This document shows, piece after piece, positions 17,819 through 27,855 of a DNA stretch of 64,000 nt. The notes beneath the pieces were generated by a model. It was not told the origin of the DNA and ran no database searches. It saw only the letters and a list, made by a program, of their open reading frames with translations. The translations under genes were made by a program, and so were the position numbers. Numbering within the stretch: position 1 is the stretch's first letter; each line of letters starts with the position of its first letter. The stretch lies in contig NZ_CP136693.1 of assembly GCF_032922745.1 (NCBI RefSeq), forward strand, positions 2,542,001 through 2,606,000, read 5' to 3'. The stretch comes from Marinobacter salarius. GTDB lineage: Bacteria > Pseudomonadota > Gammaproteobacteria > Pseudomonadales > Oleiphilaceae.

Positions 17819-19291
17819 ATGACTCAGTACATTCTGTCGATCGACCAGGGGACAACCAGCTCCCGTGCCATCCTGTTTACTCTGGATGGGAACGTCCACA
17901 CGACGAGCCAACAGGAGTTTCCCCAGCACTTTCCGGCCAGCGGCTGGGTCGAGCACGACCCGGAAGACATATGGCGTACCGTGCAGCAAACCTGCGATGA
18001 CGTTATGGAGAAGGGGTGTAGCGACAACGATGAGGTCGTCGCTGTCGGTATAGCGAATCAGCGAGAGACCACGGTGCTGTGGGATCGTGCGACGGGTGAG
18101 GCGGTCTATCCGGCGATTGTCTGGCAGGACAGAAGGACCGCAGACTGGTGTGAATCACTCAAGAAGCAGAGCCTTGAACCCGCCGTTAACAACAAGACCG
18201 GGCTATTGATTGATCCCTATTTCTCGGCAACGAAAATTCGCTGGGTCATGGATAATGTGCCGGGCGTGCGACAGCGGGTGGAGCAAGGGGAGTTGGCATT
18301 CGGGACGATTGACAGTTTCCTGCTCTGGCGTCTGACCGGTGGCAAGGAGCACAGAACGGATGCCACCAATGCCAGTCGCACTTTGTTGTTCAATATCCAC
18401 AATCAGGAATGGGATCAGGAACTGTTGGACCTGTTCGGTATCCCTGAATCACTTTTGCCTCAGGTCATGGATTCGGCAGCGGACTTTGGCCAAATTGTCG
18501 GCAGGGGGCGACTCGATGGTACGTCGGTCATGGGCATGGCTGGGGATCAGCAGGCTGCTCTGTTTGGCCAGACGTGTTTTGAAACCGGCATGGCGAAAAG
18601 CACCTACGGTACCGGATGTTTCCTGATGCTGAATACCGGCGACAAAGCGTTGACGTCGGAGCATCGTCTGCTCACCACGGTGGCATACCGCCTCAAGGGT
18701 AAACCTGTCTACGCCCTGGAGGGCAGCATCTTCATTGCCGGGGCAGCCATCCAGTGGTTGCGAGACGGATTACAGCTCATTCGGGATGCTTGCGAAACTG
18801 AGCCCCTGGCAGAGGGCACTCCAGTGGACCACGGTGTCTATCTGGTTCCAGCGTTCACCGGTCTGGGAGCGCCGTACTGGGACCCCAATGCCCGTGGCGC
18901 GGTTTTTGGGTTGACCCGCGATACTGGCATCAAGGAAATTGTTACGGCCGGCCTGCAATCGGTTTGTTACCAGACCAAAGATCTCCAGAAAGCGATGGAA
19001 AAGGATGGCATCAGGCCCATTACCTTGCGCGTTGACGGTGGCATGGTGGCCAACAACTGGGTGCTGCAATTTCTGGCGGATATTCTTGGAGCCCGGGTCG
19101 ACAGGCCTGCATTGGTGGAGACCACGGCAGTCGGAGTCGCATACCTGGCCGGCCTCCAGGCCGGTGTGTATAAAACCCTGGACGATCTGAGCAGTATGTG
19201 GCGGTGCGACCGGAGCTTCGAGGCCGTGATGAGCAAGGCCCAGCGTGACAAGCTTTACGACGGCTGGGTTGCTGCCGTCCGCAGGCTTTGA
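17819..19291 (+). CDS. glpK: Glycerol kinase
   Basis: ATP-dependent phosphorylation of glycerol. 490 residues, FGGY family. The N-terminal phosphate motif SIDQGTTSSRAILF (6-19), IVWQDRRTADWC, GTIDSFLLWRLTGG, GMAGDQQAALFGQ and VDGGMVANNWVLQF are all typical of GlpK. No glpF facilitator gene is beside it. Glycerol uptake is instead provided by the ABC importer at 21571-27749. Confidence 0.97.
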   Translation: MTQYILSIDQGTTSSRAILFTLDGNVHTTSQQEFPQHFPASGWVEHDPEDIWRTVQQTCDDVMEKGCSDNDEVVAVGIANQRETTVLWDRATGEAVYPAIVWQDRRTADWCESLKKQSLEPAVNNKTGLLIDPYFSATKIRWVMDNVPGVRQRVEQGELAFGTIDSFLLWRLTGGKEHRTDATNASRTLLFNIHNQEWDQELLDLFGIPESLLPQVMDSAADFGQIVGRGRLDGTSVMGMAGDQQAALFGQTCFETGMAKSTYGTGCFLMLNTGDKALTSEHRLLTTVAYRLKGKPVYALEGSIFIAGAAIQWLRDGLQLIRDACETEPLAEGTPVDHGVYLVPAFTGLGAPYWDPNARGAVFGLTRDTGIKEIVTAGLQSVCYQTKDLQKAMEKDGIRPITLRVDGGMVANNWVLQFLADILGARVDRPALVETTAVGVAYLAGLQAGVYKTLDDLSSMWRCDRSFEAVMSKAQRDKLYDGWVAAVRRL

Positions 19292-19327
19292 GGTGTCGCA
19301 GCTGGCCGCGACCTCCCGGGGGACAGA

Positions 19328-21226
19328 CTACCTTACGCCCAGATCCCGAAGTCGCTTGTAAAGGGTGTTGCGGCTGACATCGAGCTCCCGTGCTGCACGG
19401 GATACGTTGCCCATACATTGCCGATAGACCACCAGAGTCTGATTCATGGTGTCGTTCCTGGAGTTATCGTTGGCCTGGGGCGACTCGCTGAAGGAGGAGG
19501 CGTCGAACACCGGTTTACGCTCCGCTTCTTTCTGGTTTCCATAATCCGCCAGGAAATCCGCCGGCAGATGCCAGAGTTGAACGTCTTCGCCATCGGCGAC
19601 GGCAATGGCTACGCGGATGATGTTCACCAATTGGCGGATATTGCCTGGCCAGGGGTGGTTTTCCAGTGCCGCCATCACCTCTGTTCCCAGCGTGTCAGAC
19701 TGGCTGTCGTCTCGATGTTCCCGGTAGATTCTGCGGATCAGCTCACGCCTGTCCACCCGGTCCCTGAGAGGTGGGACCTCAACGCTTAGCCCGTTGATCC
19801 GATAGTAGAGGTCGGCCCGAAATTCGCCGTTGTTAATTCGGTGGGAGAGCGGCCGATTGGTTGCCGACACCAGCAGTATGTCCACGGGGATCCGTTCGGT
19901 AGAGCCTACTGGTGTGACTTCTCTTTCCTGCAGTACGCGCAACAGTCTGGACTGTGCGGCCAGAGGCATTTCACCGATCTCATCAAGGAACAGAATGCCT
20001 TTGTCGGCCTTTCGTATCAGGCCGAGGGAACCTTGAGCGCGGGCGCCCGTAAACGCGCCGGCCTCGTAGCCAAACAGCTCTGATTCGACGAGCTCCGGTG
20101 GGATGGCGGCACAGTTGACGGAAACGAGCGGCTGCGAGCACCGTTCGCTCGTTTTGTGCAGGGCCTTGACCATAACTTCCTTGCCAACGCCGGTCTCGCC
20201 GCACACCAGTATAGGGATGCCCCGTTGCAAAACTTTGCCCGCCTGATCGACGCAGCGCCGAACCACCGGATCACCGTGCTCGATATCTCCCAGGGAGACT
20301 CCGGCAAGACCCTGTACGGATGATCTGGCGTGAGGCGTCGCACGAGCCGGTTTCGCAGTGGCGCTATCGAGTGATGCCGGTCGCTTCAGCAGCCCCGACA
20401 GTCGCACCCGTTTCGAGGTTGTGAGCTGGATGGGTGTGTTGTGGGAATGGTTAAGTATCAGATTTCGGTTCTCGATAAACAGTGAGCTCAGGTTTCGGCC
20501 GGATAATGACTCGCCGAGTAGTTGGTCGGCCCGCTGGTTGGAGGCGATGACGCGGCCGTTCTGGTCAAGCGCGATCATTCCGGACCACGGGCTGTCGATG
20601 TTGTCGGCCGTTGTATTGAGAGTGAGGATAAAATGATCGCGCCCCAGTTGTCTGACGATCAGGCGATTCTCAACCGATTGCGAGAGCAGGCGGACCATTC
20701 CTAGAGTATGGGCTTGGGGAAGGTAAGCATCGCTAAAAGCGCTAAGCACGCCCACCAATGTTCGGTCGGTATCAAAGATAGGCGCTGCTGAACTGACAAT
20801 ACTGCGATTCAGTTTGAGAAAATGCTCGTTTCGCTGGACCTGTACGGGCGACCTTGTGGTAATGGCGGTACCAATAGCGTTCGTACCCGCATTGCGCTCG
20901 TGCCAACAGGCTCCCGTCCTGAACCATGGACGCAGGTGGCTGTCGGTAATGCGTCGGTCTCCCCAACTCTTGAGTATTTGTGCGTCAGAGTCGGCCAGCA
21001 GAATCAGGCAGCGGCTGTTTGACATGATGTTGTTGTAGTAGGGAAGTACTTCCGTTTCAGTCGTGCTGAGCAACGCTTCATAGTCCTTCTCCAGCATTTC
21101 CCGAGCCTGCTCATCAAGGCCTGCTGGTTCTGGCTCGCAGTCGTGGTGAAGGCCGTAACCAACACAGCGGTTCCAGGAGTCGGCAATGACGGACCTGTAT
21201 TCCGCCCTATCGTGTTGTCGTTTCAC
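19328..21226 (-). CDS. AcoR-type sigma-54-dependent transcriptional activator
   Basis: 632 residues. An N-terminal GAF-like sensor half (about 60-200, with the ACWHERNAGTNAIGTA stretch typical of AcoR/DhaR-type activators) precedes a PAS-like segment and an AAA+ domain. Walker A GETGVGKE is near 343 and the sigma-54 contact loop GAFTGA near 390. A Fis-type helix-turn-helix closes the protein (GNVSRAARELDVSRNTLYKRL). It is divergent from the glycerol ABC operon, which has a strong -24/-12 promoter, so that operon is its likely target. The ligand cannot be read from sequence; glycerol or a related polyol or alcohol is plausible. Confidence 0.9.
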   Translation of the reverse strand: MKRQHDRAEYRSVIADSWNRCVGYGLHHDCEPEPAGLDEQAREMLEKDYEALLSTTETEVLPYYNNIMSNSRCLILLADSDAQILKSWGDRRITDSHLRPWFRTGACWHERNAGTNAIGTAITTRSPVQVQRNEHFLKLNRSIVSSAAPIFDTDRTLVGVLSAFSDAYLPQAHTLGMVRLLSQSVENRLIVRQLGRDHFILTLNTTADNIDSPWSGMIALDQNGRVIASNQRADQLLGESLSGRNLSSLFIENRNLILNHSHNTPIQLTTSKRVRLSGLLKRPASLDSATAKPARATPHARSSVQGLAGVSLGDIEHGDPVVRRCVDQAGKVLQRGIPILVCGETGVGKEVMVKALHKTSERCSQPLVSVNCAAIPPELVESELFGYEAGAFTGARAQGSLGLIRKADKGILFLDEIGEMPLAAQSRLLRVLQEREVTPVGSTERIPVDILLVSATNRPLSHRINNGEFRADLYYRINGLSVEVPPLRDRVDRRELIRRIYREHRDDSQSDTLGTEVMAALENHPWPGNIRQLVNIIRVAIAVADGEDVQLWHLPADFLADYGNQKEAERKPVFDASSFSESPQANDNSRNDTMNQTLVVYRQCMGNVSRAARELDVSRNTLYKRLRDLGVR

Positions 21227-21347
21227 GCGAATCCTCCGCGTTCCTGAAGTTTCGTTTTGTATTTATAGTGGCTCGAAAGCGTCGTCGGGCGCCGCAACTC
21301 TGTTCGCCTCGGTGTTCAATAATGTGCTTATCAGGTGTTCAGGTCAA

Positions 21348-21362
21348 TGTTCAAACTGAACA
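21348..21362 (+). promoter_or_regulatory. Palindromic upstream activator site candidate
   Basis: TGTTCAAACTGAACA is a perfect TGTTCA-N3-TGAACA palindrome about 110 bp upstream of the sigma-54 promoter. Further TGTTCA copies occur at 21313 and 21336, and an inverted TGTTCG at 21376-21381. The clustered repeats at enhancer distance suggest binding sites for the adjacent AcoR-type activator. Confidence 0.55.
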
Positions 21363-21468
21363 AAAAGTTTGATAACGAACATTTGTATTTTCAGTAAGGA
21401 AATTTTTCAGATTTAAAAAATCAACATAAACAGTAGCATAAGTATTTTGGTGTGATTTCTACCTATAT

Positions 21469-21483
21469 TGGTATGCGCATTGC
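21469..21483 (+). promoter_or_regulatory. Sigma-54 promoter of the glycerol ABC operon
   Basis: TGGTATGCGCATTGC matches the TGGYRYR-N4-TTGC consensus. GG lies at 21470-21471 and GC at 21482-21483, with exact 10-base spacing between the elements. It lies about 90 bp upstream of glpS within the 344-bp gap that also holds the TGTTCA repeats. The gap contains no gene. Confidence 0.8.
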
Positions 21484-21570
21484 GTTCGTGTATTCGGAAT
21501 CGAATTTTCGCCGTTTACTTATTGCAGGTGCCGGCGGATAACGTGCCACAAGAACAATAAAGGGAATCCT

Positions 21571-22665
21571 ATGTCCTTAACGCTGGAGAATCTCTCCCGT
21601 GTCGTGGATGGAGTCGATTACATCCGGGACGCGAATATCACGTTTGAGGCAGGTTCGTTTAACGTACTGCTCGGGCGTACACTGGCCGGTAAAACCTCGT
21701 TGATGCGCTTGATGGCCGGGCTGGACAGGCCTGATGAAGGCCGGCTCATCTACAATGGCGGCGATGTGACCGGGCAGAGCGTCCAGCAGCGTAATGTCTC
21801 CATGATTTACCAGCAGTTCATCAACTACCCCAACCTTACGGTGTACGAAAACATCGCCTCGCCCCTGCGTCTGGCCAAGATGAAGGACAGTGAGATTGAC
21901 CGTCGGGTAAAAGAAACCGCAAATATGTTGCAGATTGACCCCTTGCTCAAGCGGTATCCGCTTGAGCTCTCTGGAGGTCAGCAGCAGCGCACCGCAATGG
22001 CCCGGGCACTGGTCAAGGATGCCACGCTGATCCTGTTCGACGAGCCGCTGGTAAACCTGGACTACAAACTTCGTGAAGAGTTACGCGCGGAGTTGCGGGA
22101 ACTGTTCCGCGAACGCCAGTGCATTGCCGTTTACGCCACCACCGAAGCCAACGAGGCCCTGGCATTGGGGGGTGTGACGACGCTCCTGAACGAAGGGCGA
22201 ATCGTTCAGACTGGCCCGGTGATGGATGTTTACCGCAACCCGGTGAACACCCTGGCGGCGCAACTGTTCAGTGAGCCGCCGATGAATATGATCAAGGGCC
22301 GGGTGACGGACACGGAAGTGACCTTCGACGAATACTCTCATCATGCGTTGACCCAGGAACTCGCAAGGCTTGAGCCCGGTGATTACTGGTTCGGTATCCG
22401 CCCGAGTCACATCGGTTTGGTTCCCAACAATCAAGATGATCTTGAGATGTCCATGGAGGTTGAGCTCAGTGAGATCAGTGGATCTGAAACCTTTATGCAC
22501 GTGCGGAACCGATACTTCGAGATGGTGATGCAGTTGATGGGAGTGCACCAGTACCACACCGGTTCGCCCATCAAGATCTACCTGCCCATCAACAAACTGT
22601 TCGTATTCGATAAAGACGAAAGCCTGGTGCTCACACCGGCGCAGGTCTCAGGAGGGTCGGTCTGA
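21571..22665 (+). CDS. glpS: Glycerol ABC importer ATP-binding protein GlpS
   Basis: First of two dissimilar ATPases of a glpSTPQUV-type glycerol importer, as first described in Rhizobium. 364 residues: nucleotide-binding domain then an MOI/TOBE-like C-terminal regulatory domain. The Walker A reads GRTLAGKTS rather than the usual GxSGxGKS, a known GlpS peculiarity; ABC signature LSGGQQQR and Walker B LILFDEPLVNLD are standard. GGGAATCC precedes the ATG. The stop overlaps the start region of the next gene, so translation is coupled. Confidence 0.92.
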   Translation: MSLTLENLSRVVDGVDYIRDANITFEAGSFNVLLGRTLAGKTSLMRLMAGLDRPDEGRLIYNGGDVTGQSVQQRNVSMIYQQFINYPNLTVYENIASPLRLAKMKDSEIDRRVKETANMLQIDPLLKRYPLELSGGQQQRTAMARALVKDATLILFDEPLVNLDYKLREELRAELRELFRERQCIAVYATTEANEALALGGVTTLLNEGRIVQTGPVMDVYRNPVNTLAAQLFSEPPMNMIKGRVTDTEVTFDEYSHHALTQELARLEPGDYWFGIRPSHIGLVPNNQDDLEMSMEVELSEISGSETFMHVRNRYFEMVMQLMGVHQYHTGSPIKIYLPINKLFVFDKDESLVLTPAQVSGGSV

Positions 22666-23764
22666 TGGCTGAGATTCACTTGAAGTCCCTGGCTCACAGT
22701 TACAGCGAAACGCCGGCCGGGCCCGATGACTATGCGATCCGTCAACTGGACCACGTCTGGGAGCGGGGCGGAGCTTATGCGTTGCTCGGCCCGTCCGGGT
22801 GCGGCAAGAGTACGATGCTGAACATCATTTCCGGTCTGCTCCAGCCTTCCGAGGGCGACGTCCTGTTCGACGGCAAGCGAGTCAATGAACTGTCTCCTCG
22901 CGACCGGAACATTGCCCAGGTTTTCCAGTTTCCGGTGATCTATGACTCCATGACGGTGTTTCAGAACCTGGCGTTTCCGCTCAAAAACACCGGTGTGCCG
23001 TCGTCGCAGATCAAGGCCAAGGTGCATGAGATTGCGGAGATCCTGGAGATTGAAAACGAGCTGCACAAGAAGGCCAAAAACCTCTCAGCGGACCAGAAGC
23101 AGAAGGTCTCAATGGGACGCGGCCTGGTGCGAGGGGATGTGTCCGCCATCCTGTTTGACGAGCCCCTGACCGTGATTGATCCCCAGCTCAAGTGGAAGTT
23201 GCGCCGCAAGCTTAAGCAGATCCACGAGCAGTTTGACATCACCATGGTGTATGTGACCCACGACCAGCTTGAGGCCTCCACCTTTGCCGACAAGATCGCG
23301 GTGATGTACGGCGGCCAGATTGTCCAGTTTGGAACGCCAACGGAGCTCTTCGAGCAGCCCAATCATACCTTCGTGGGTTACTTCATTGGCAGCCCAGGTA
23401 TGAATCTGATTGAGGTTCAGCGGTGTCCCCGCGGTGTCAGCTTCGGCAGCACCGTTATTCCGCTGCGAGCTCATCAGCTAGAGTTATTGCAGCGCCTGAC
23501 GTCGAACAATCTCAAGGTTGGTATTCGTCCGGAGTTTGTCCAGGCTTCGGATATGCCGGCTGACGATACGTTTGCAGCAGAGGTTCTCGACGTCGAAGAC
23601 CTGGGAACCTACAAGGTCATGACGGTAAAGCTGGATTCTGAAACATTGAAAGTCCGGTTGACGGAAGATCAGCACTTTGCCGTGGGCGGCCAGGTTCAGC
23701 TCAGCTTTCCGGAAAAGTGGCTGAAGCTGTACGTGGACGAGTTTCTGGTAGAGGAGAAGGACCA

Positions 23765-23768
<4 letters not shown>
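22665..23768 (+). CDS. glpT: Glycerol ABC importer ATP-binding protein GlpT
   Basis: Second ATPase of the importer (not the GlpT phosphate antiporter). 367 residues with Walker A GPSGCGKST and Walker B AILFDEPLTVIDP. The signature motif is degenerate, LSADQKQK instead of LSGGQ, so the two ATP sites of the GlpS/GlpT heterodimer may not be equivalent. C-terminal TOBE-like region. Starts on the last base of the glpS stop codon (A shared), and ends in an ATGA overlap with glpP. Confidence 0.92.
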
Positions 23769-24631
<863 letters not shown>

Positions 24632-24641
24632 GGAGAGAGTG

Positions 24642-25448
24642 ATGAGCTATTCACGTTCCAAGGGCCTCGGGATGACGCTGTTTATCGTGCTACTGCTGAC
24701 CCCTATCTACTGGCTCCTGAACATGTCGTTCAAGACCAACCAGGAAATTCTCGGTGGCCTTACGTTATGGCCACAGAATTTCACTCTGGCTAACTACGCC
24801 GTGATTTTCTCGGATTCGAGCTGGTACTCCGGTTACATCAACTCGATGATCTACGTGTCCATGAATATGACGATTACATTGTTGGTTGCCTTGCCGGCGG
24901 CCTATGCATTCAGTCGCTACAAGTTCGTGGGTGACAAGCACCTGTTCTTCTGGCTGCTGAGCAATCGTATGGCGCCACCGGCCGTGTTCCTGTTGCCGTT
25001 CTTCCAGCTGTATTCGTCCGTGGGTCTGTTTGATACCCACATTGCGGTCGCGCTTGCCCATTGCCTGTTCAACGTTCCCCTGGCGGTCTGGATCCTGGAA
25101 GGTTTCATGTCGGGAGTGCCTCGGGAGTATGACGAGATGGCCTATATTGATGGCTATAGCTTCCCCAGATTCTTTGTGAAGATCTTCCTGCCGATGATCC
25201 GGTCAGGCATTGGTGTCGCTGCTTTCTTTGCGTTCATGTTCTCCTGGGTGGAGTTGCTACTGGCCAGAACCTTGACCTCCGTGGATGCACAACCCATTGG
25301 CGCGATCATGACGCGAACGGTGGGGGCAAGTGGTATCGACTGGGGCGTGCTGGCAGCAGCCGGTGTGCTCACCATTATTCCCGGCGTGTTGGTGGTCTGG
25401 TTTGTTCGTAACCACATCGCCAAGGGCTTCGCACTGGGTCGGGTATAA
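24642..25448 (+). CDS. glpQ: Glycerol ABC importer permease GlpQ
   Basis: MalG-type permease, 268 residues, with hydrophobic helices from the N-terminus (LGMTLFIVLLLTPIYWLLN) and an EAA loop VPREYDEMAYIDGYSFPRFF. AGGAGA six bases upstream favours the ATG at 24642 over the GTG one codon earlier. It is 10 bp after glpP and pairs with it as a heterodimeric channel. The name follows the glpSTPQUV nomenclature and does not mean glycerophosphodiesterase. Confidence 0.92.
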   Translation: MSYSRSKGLGMTLFIVLLLTPIYWLLNMSFKTNQEILGGLTLWPQNFTLANYAVIFSDSSWYSGYINSMIYVSMNMTITLLVALPAAYAFSRYKFVGDKHLFFWLLSNRMAPPAVFLLPFFQLYSSVGLFDTHIAVALAHCLFNVPLAVWILEGFMSGVPREYDEMAYIDGYSFPRFFVKIFLPMIRSGIGVAAFFAFMFSWVELLLARTLTSVDAQPIGAIMTRTVGASGIDWGVLAAAGVLTIIPGVLVVWFVRNHIAKGFALGRV

Positions 25449-25459
25449 GGAGACGGATC

Positions 25460-25735
25460 ATGATTGAATGGATGAACTGGACACCGAGTGTCGCCATTTT
25501 CTTCGCTGTTATTGCCTGCATTCTCCTGGTGATGACTGTGTACGAAGTGGTGTCGCCCTGCACTGAGCGAAAAGGATTCCTGCCGATTTCGACAACGCGC
25601 GGAGATCGTCTTTTCATAGGATTGCTCTCTGCGGCGTATATACATCTTGCGTTTCTCGCGGTGAGCGACATCACTCTTTGGGTGGCGCTCGCCGTATCGG
25701 TGGCATGGCTTCTGGTGCTGTTGCGGTGGGGTTAA
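25460..25735 (+). CDS. glpU: GlpU, DUF2160 small membrane protein of the glycerol importer
   Basis: 91 residues with about three transmembrane segments (AIFFAVIACILLVM, LFIGLLSAAYIHLAF, LWVALAVSVAWLLVLL). It matches the DUF2160 family that is conserved between the permease and binding-protein genes of this importer. Role unknown, presumably an accessory membrane subunit. AAGGAGACGG provides the ribosome site. Confidence 0.85.
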   Translation: MIEWMNWTPSVAIFFAVIACILLVMTVYEVVSPCTERKGFLPISTTRGDRLFIGLLSAAYIHLAFLAVSDITLWVALAVSVAWLLVLLRWG

Positions 25736-25941
25736 TGAAGCCAACAGATGTTAGGGAAAAGGCTGTTGATTTTCGTTTGCGGGAGGGCTGGAAAAATCTT
25801 GTATCTGTCATTCAAAATGGTTGTAAAGATTTCTTTAACGAACTATTTTCTATTAAATGATCGGAACCGAACATCGTAAGGCCGGCTTCGGCTGGAGTAA
25901 TGGTTAGAAAGAAGACGCTATATAGAGATAGCCGCAATGGA

Positions 25942-25967
25942 GAAACGCAGGGGGGTCGTCGCGTTTC
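25942..25967 (+). other. Hairpin between glpU and glpV
   Basis: GAAACGC and GCGTTTC form a 7-bp stem around a G-rich 12-base loop within the 265-bp gap upstream of glpV. No T-run follows, so it is not an obvious terminator. It could protect or separate the mRNA of the highly expressed binding protein. The rest of the gap shows no gene. Confidence 0.35.
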
Positions 25968-26000
25968 CAACAAACCTAAACAAGACGAACGAGGTTGGGT

Positions 26001-27749
26001 ATGTTCAACAACAATAAATATCCGAAAACCCTTCTCCTGAGCGCCGCGATTGGCTCGGTGGGGTTGGGACTCAGTTTTCAGGCGAGTGCAGATCAGTACT
26101 CTGATGCCGCCAAGAAATGGGTTAACGAGGCATTCAAGAACTCCACGCTGACCAAAGAAGAGCAGATGAAGGAGATGGAATGGTTCATCCAGGCTGCTGA
26201 GCAGTTTCGTGGCATGGACATCAACGTGGTCTCGGAAACCATCGCTACTCATGAATACGAATCCAAGGTGCTTGCTGAAGCATTCAGTGAGATCACCGGC
26301 ATCAATTTGACTCACACGCTGATCCAGGAAGGCGATGTCATTGAAAAGCTGCAGACACAGATGCAGTCCGGTCGAAACATCTACGATGGCTGGGTCAACG
26401 ATTCTGACCTGATTGGTACACACTTCCGCTACGGTAAGGTGATGCCCGTAGAGGACATTATGAACGGGGAAGGTAAAGACCTTACCCTGCCGACCCTCGA
26501 CCTTGATGATTTTATTGGTCTGGATTTTACCACCGGCCCCGACGGCAAGCTTTACCAACTGCCGGATCAGCAGTTTGCCAATCTTTACTGGTTTCGTGCC
26601 GACTGGTTCGAGCGGGCTGATCTGAAAAAGCAGTTCAAGGATATCTACGGCTACGAGTTGGGCGTGCCTGTTAACTGGTCCGCCTACGAGGACATCGCCG
26701 AATTCTTTTCCGTGCACGTGAAAGAAATCGACGGCGAGCGCGTATACGGTCACATGGATTATGGTAAGAAAGACCCATCACTGGGATGGCGCTTCACTGA
26801 CGCCTGGTTCTCCATGGCAGGCGCAGGCGACAAGGGGTTGCCAAATGGTCTTCCTGTGGACGAATGGGGCGTCCGCGTGGATGAATGCCACCCTGTAGGC
26901 TCAAGCGTCAGTCGTGGCGGCGCGACTAACGGTCCTGCGGCAGTGTATGCAACCACCAAATACGTTGATTGGCTGGATAAGTACGCTCCACCTGAAGCGC
27001 AGGGCATGACCTTCTCTGAATCCGGTCCGGTACCGGCCCAAGGCAGCGTTGCCCAGCAGATTTTCTGGTACACCGCCTTTACCGCGAGCATGATCGAAGA
27101 TGGTCTGCCGGTGGTCAACGAGGATGGCACTCCGAAGTGGCGCATGGCACCGTCTCCCCGTGGTCCCTACTGGGAGGAAGGCATGAAGCTGGGTTATCAG
27201 GACGTTGGCTCCTGGACGTTCATGAAGTCCACTCCTGAGAAGCGTCGTCTCGCGGCGTGGTTGTACGCCCAGTTCACGGTATCCAAGACCGTTTCCCTGG
27301 AGAAAACCATCGCTGGCCTGACGCCAATCCGTGAATCTGATATCGAATCCGATGCCATGACCGAAATGGCACCCAAGCTCGGTGGCCTCGTTGAATTTTA
27401 TCGCAGCCCCGCCCGTGTTCAGTGGTCGCCCACAGGCACCAACATCCCGGATTATCCGAAGTTGGCTCAGCTTTGGTGGCAGTACATTGCTCAGGCGGCT
27501 AGTGGCGAAGCAACACCGCAGAAAGCACTGGACGGTTTGGCCGAGGCTCAGGACCGTGTGATGGAGCGTCTTGAGCGCGCCAGCGTTATGCCAAATTGCG
27601 GCCCGAAGCTTAACGAGAAACGTGATCCGCAGTACTGGCTGGATCAGCCGGGTGCGCCCAAGCAGAAGCTGGACAACGAAAAGCCGCAAGGCAAGACCGT
27701 CCGCTACGAAGAGCTGCTGAAGACATGGGAAGAAGCTCGCGAGAGTTGA
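26001..27749 (+). CDS. glpV: GlpV, periplasmic glycerol-binding protein
   Basis: 582-residue extracellular solute-binding protein with a Sec signal peptide (LLLSAAIGSVGLGLSFQASA). It is longer than MalE-type proteins, as is usual for GlpV. Segments such as QSGRNIYDGWVNDSDLIGTH and FTESGPVPAQG-like FSESGPVPAQGSVAQQ fit this family. The ATG at 26001 is preferred over an in-frame TTG two codons upstream. It ends the operon; two hairpins follow before a convergent gene. Confidence 0.92.
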   Translation: MFNNNKYPKTLLLSAAIGSVGLGLSFQASADQYSDAAKKWVNEAFKNSTLTKEEQMKEMEWFIQAAEQFRGMDINVVSETIATHEYESKVLAEAFSEITGINLTHTLIQEGDVIEKLQTQMQSGRNIYDGWVNDSDLIGTHFRYGKVMPVEDIMNGEGKDLTLPTLDLDDFIGLDFTTGPDGKLYQLPDQQFANLYWFRADWFERADLKKQFKDIYGYELGVPVNWSAYEDIAEFFSVHVKEIDGERVYGHMDYGKKDPSLGWRFTDAWFSMAGAGDKGLPNGLPVDEWGVRVDECHPVGSSVSRGGATNGPAAVYATTKYVDWLDKYAPPEAQGMTFSESGPVPAQGSVAQQIFWYTAFTASMIEDGLPVVNEDGTPKWRMAPSPRGPYWEEGMKLGYQDVGSWTFMKSTPEKRRLAAWLYAQFTVSKTVSLEKTIAGLTPIRESDIESDAMTEMAPKLGGLVEFYRSPARVQWSPTGTNIPDYPKLAQLWWQYIAQAASGEATPQKALDGLAEAQDRVMERLERASVMPNCGPKLNEKRDPQYWLDQPGAPKQKLDNEKPQGKTVRYEELLKTWEEARES

Positions 27750-27798
27750 TTCCGGAACCTGCACCGTTACCGGCGTTCAGCCGGTAACTCACTGACTT

Positions 27799-27848
27799 GC
27801 CGTGTCGTGCCGCTGATCTGAGTCCTTCGGGCAGCGGCACGACACGGC
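27799..27848. terminator. Bidirectional hairpin between convergent genes
   Basis: A perfect 16-bp stem (27799-27814 and 27833-27848) with an 18-base loop lies between the ends of glpV and the convergent binding-protein gene. A smaller GTTACCGG/CCGGTAAC hairpin precedes it at about 27766-27788. No long T-run is present, so termination strength is uncertain. Confidence 0.55.
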
Positions 27849-27855
27849 TTGCTGA

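Noticed and set aside
25856..25905. Terminator after glpU from GGCCGGCTTCGGCTGG
   Set aside because: The stem is short and imperfect and no T-run follows.
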